A DNA stretch of 20,897 nt from Bacilli bacterium (GTDB taxonomy: Bacteria > Bacillota_I > Bacilli_A > RF39 > UBA660). The stretch lies in assembly GCA_028699175.1 (NCBI GenBank), contig JAQVVC010000009.1, forward strand, positions 1 to 20,897, in the 5' to 3' direction. Position numbers and translations under genes: made by a program. The notes beneath the pieces were generated by a model, which saw nothing but the letters and a program-made list of their open reading frames with translations, did no database searches and was not told the origin of the DNA. How positions within the stretch are numbered: the first letter of the stretch is position 1; the number at the start of each line of letters is the position of its first letter. Below, in pieces: positions 20,392-20,897 of this stretch.

Positions 20392-20897
20392 GTGATAGAT
20401 ATAAGTGAAAAAGTTAAGCAAGTAATAAAACAAGATGAACACGTAATATATTTTTGTAATGCTGTTATAGGTAAAATTGATAAACAGCTAATAAGATTTT
20501 TAATTGGCTTTGTACTTTTAACCGTTTTTTTTACTATACCCTTAGTTTAAACATTGTCAAAGGAATAATATTTCTTTTAATTGTATTGCTATTTATTATA
20601 TTATAAATCTATGGTTTTATTTATAATCTTGTATTAAGAGATAAAAAAATTTGAAATAATGAATATATAGTTACTCAAAAAAGAATAATAATATATAATT
20701 CTGAGACTGACAGATTATTAATTAGTGATATAAGCAAAATTAATGTTGCAATGATTTCTCGTGAAAAAATTAAATGAAGACGATATCTATGGTGAATTAT
20801 ATTTGCACGTTAAATCAAATCCCAATCCTGACCTTAATAATGCTAATAATATGGCATTGAAAGGTGTAAAAAACCCTAGAGAGTTATTAGATCTAAT
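20392..20897 (+). pseudogene. Broken PH-domain membrane protein gene (partial)
   Basis: Translating across frames gives IDISEKVKQVIKQDEHVIYF and RFLIGFVLLTVFFTIPLV, then a stop at 20548. A shifted frame gives IVKGIIFLLIVLLFIIL, a TAA, IYGFIYNLVLRDKK, a TGA, then NEYIVTQKRIIIYN and RLLISDISKINVAMIS. After another shift it reads DDIYGELYLHVKSNP and GVKNPRELLDLI. The order (two membrane helices, then EYIVTQKRIII and ISDISKI) is that of YdbS-like PH proteins. At least two frameshifts and two internal stops mark it as dead, unless the sequence has errors. It continues past the window end. Confidence 0.75.

Overview
The window is a very AT-rich, densely packed bacterial segment in which every intact gene lies on the + strand. 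It reads as a spore-forming member of the Bacilli, possibly an uncultured gut or Erysipelotrichia/Mollicutes-like lineage. The evidence is the gene order, which condenses the Bacillus subtilis origin-proximal region, the sporulation genes (bofA, spoVT, yabG, spoVG, yabP, yabQ), a perfect parS site and three perfect Noc-binding palindromes. The genetic code is standard: TGA is used as a stop and TGG as Trp. Uniform strand and the parS/Noc sites suggest a leading-strand, origin-proximal position. The species is not identifiable from the sequence alone.

Layout. 1-242: no protein gene, but a Noc site and parS side by side, then the promoter of a very short SRP RNA gene (ffs). 333-3474: tadA, dnaX, yaaK/ebfC, recR, bofA, the B. 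subtilis tadA-to-bofA cluster. 3487-5621: holB, ricT, pth. 5757-10148: mfd and two tandem spoVT-like regulators. 10245-13423: tatD, a 3D-domain lipoprotein-like gene, rsmA, yabG, veg. 13519-14748: spoVG, yabP, yabQ, divIC. 14782-15132: ssrA (tmRNA). 15133-15720: a terminator, then decayed fragments of a serine recombinase and a GNAT acetyltransferase. 15721-18496: a probable four-gene operon (anchored thioredoxin-fold protein, PH-like protein, anchored unknown protein, double-LysM protein). 18583-20172: a five-helix membrane protein with a large outer domain. 20214-20287: tRNA-Cys. 20392-20897: a broken PH-domain membrane-protein gene running off the window.

How the parts work together. The first half covers replication and repair (DNA polymerase III clamp-loader subunits, RecR, Mfd), translation quality control (TadA, Pth, RsmA, tmRNA, SRP RNA) and division (DivIC), interleaved with sporulation genes. 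The non-coding DNA gives candidate compartment-specific promoters: sigma-E-like elements before bofA and yabP, a sigma-G-like element before the first spoVT copy, and a sigma-A-like promoter overlapped by an inverted repeat before the second copy. The segment after ssrA is accessory in character and holds the proteins I could not assign to a known pathway.

Most novel candidates: the NBS-parS pair 4 bp apart, the duplicated and differently controlled SpoVT regulators, an NBS that doubles as a terminator hairpin, and the uncharacterised thioredoxin/PH/LysM operon. I saw no CRISPR array, intact insertion sequence, toxin-antitoxin pair or recognisable riboswitch.
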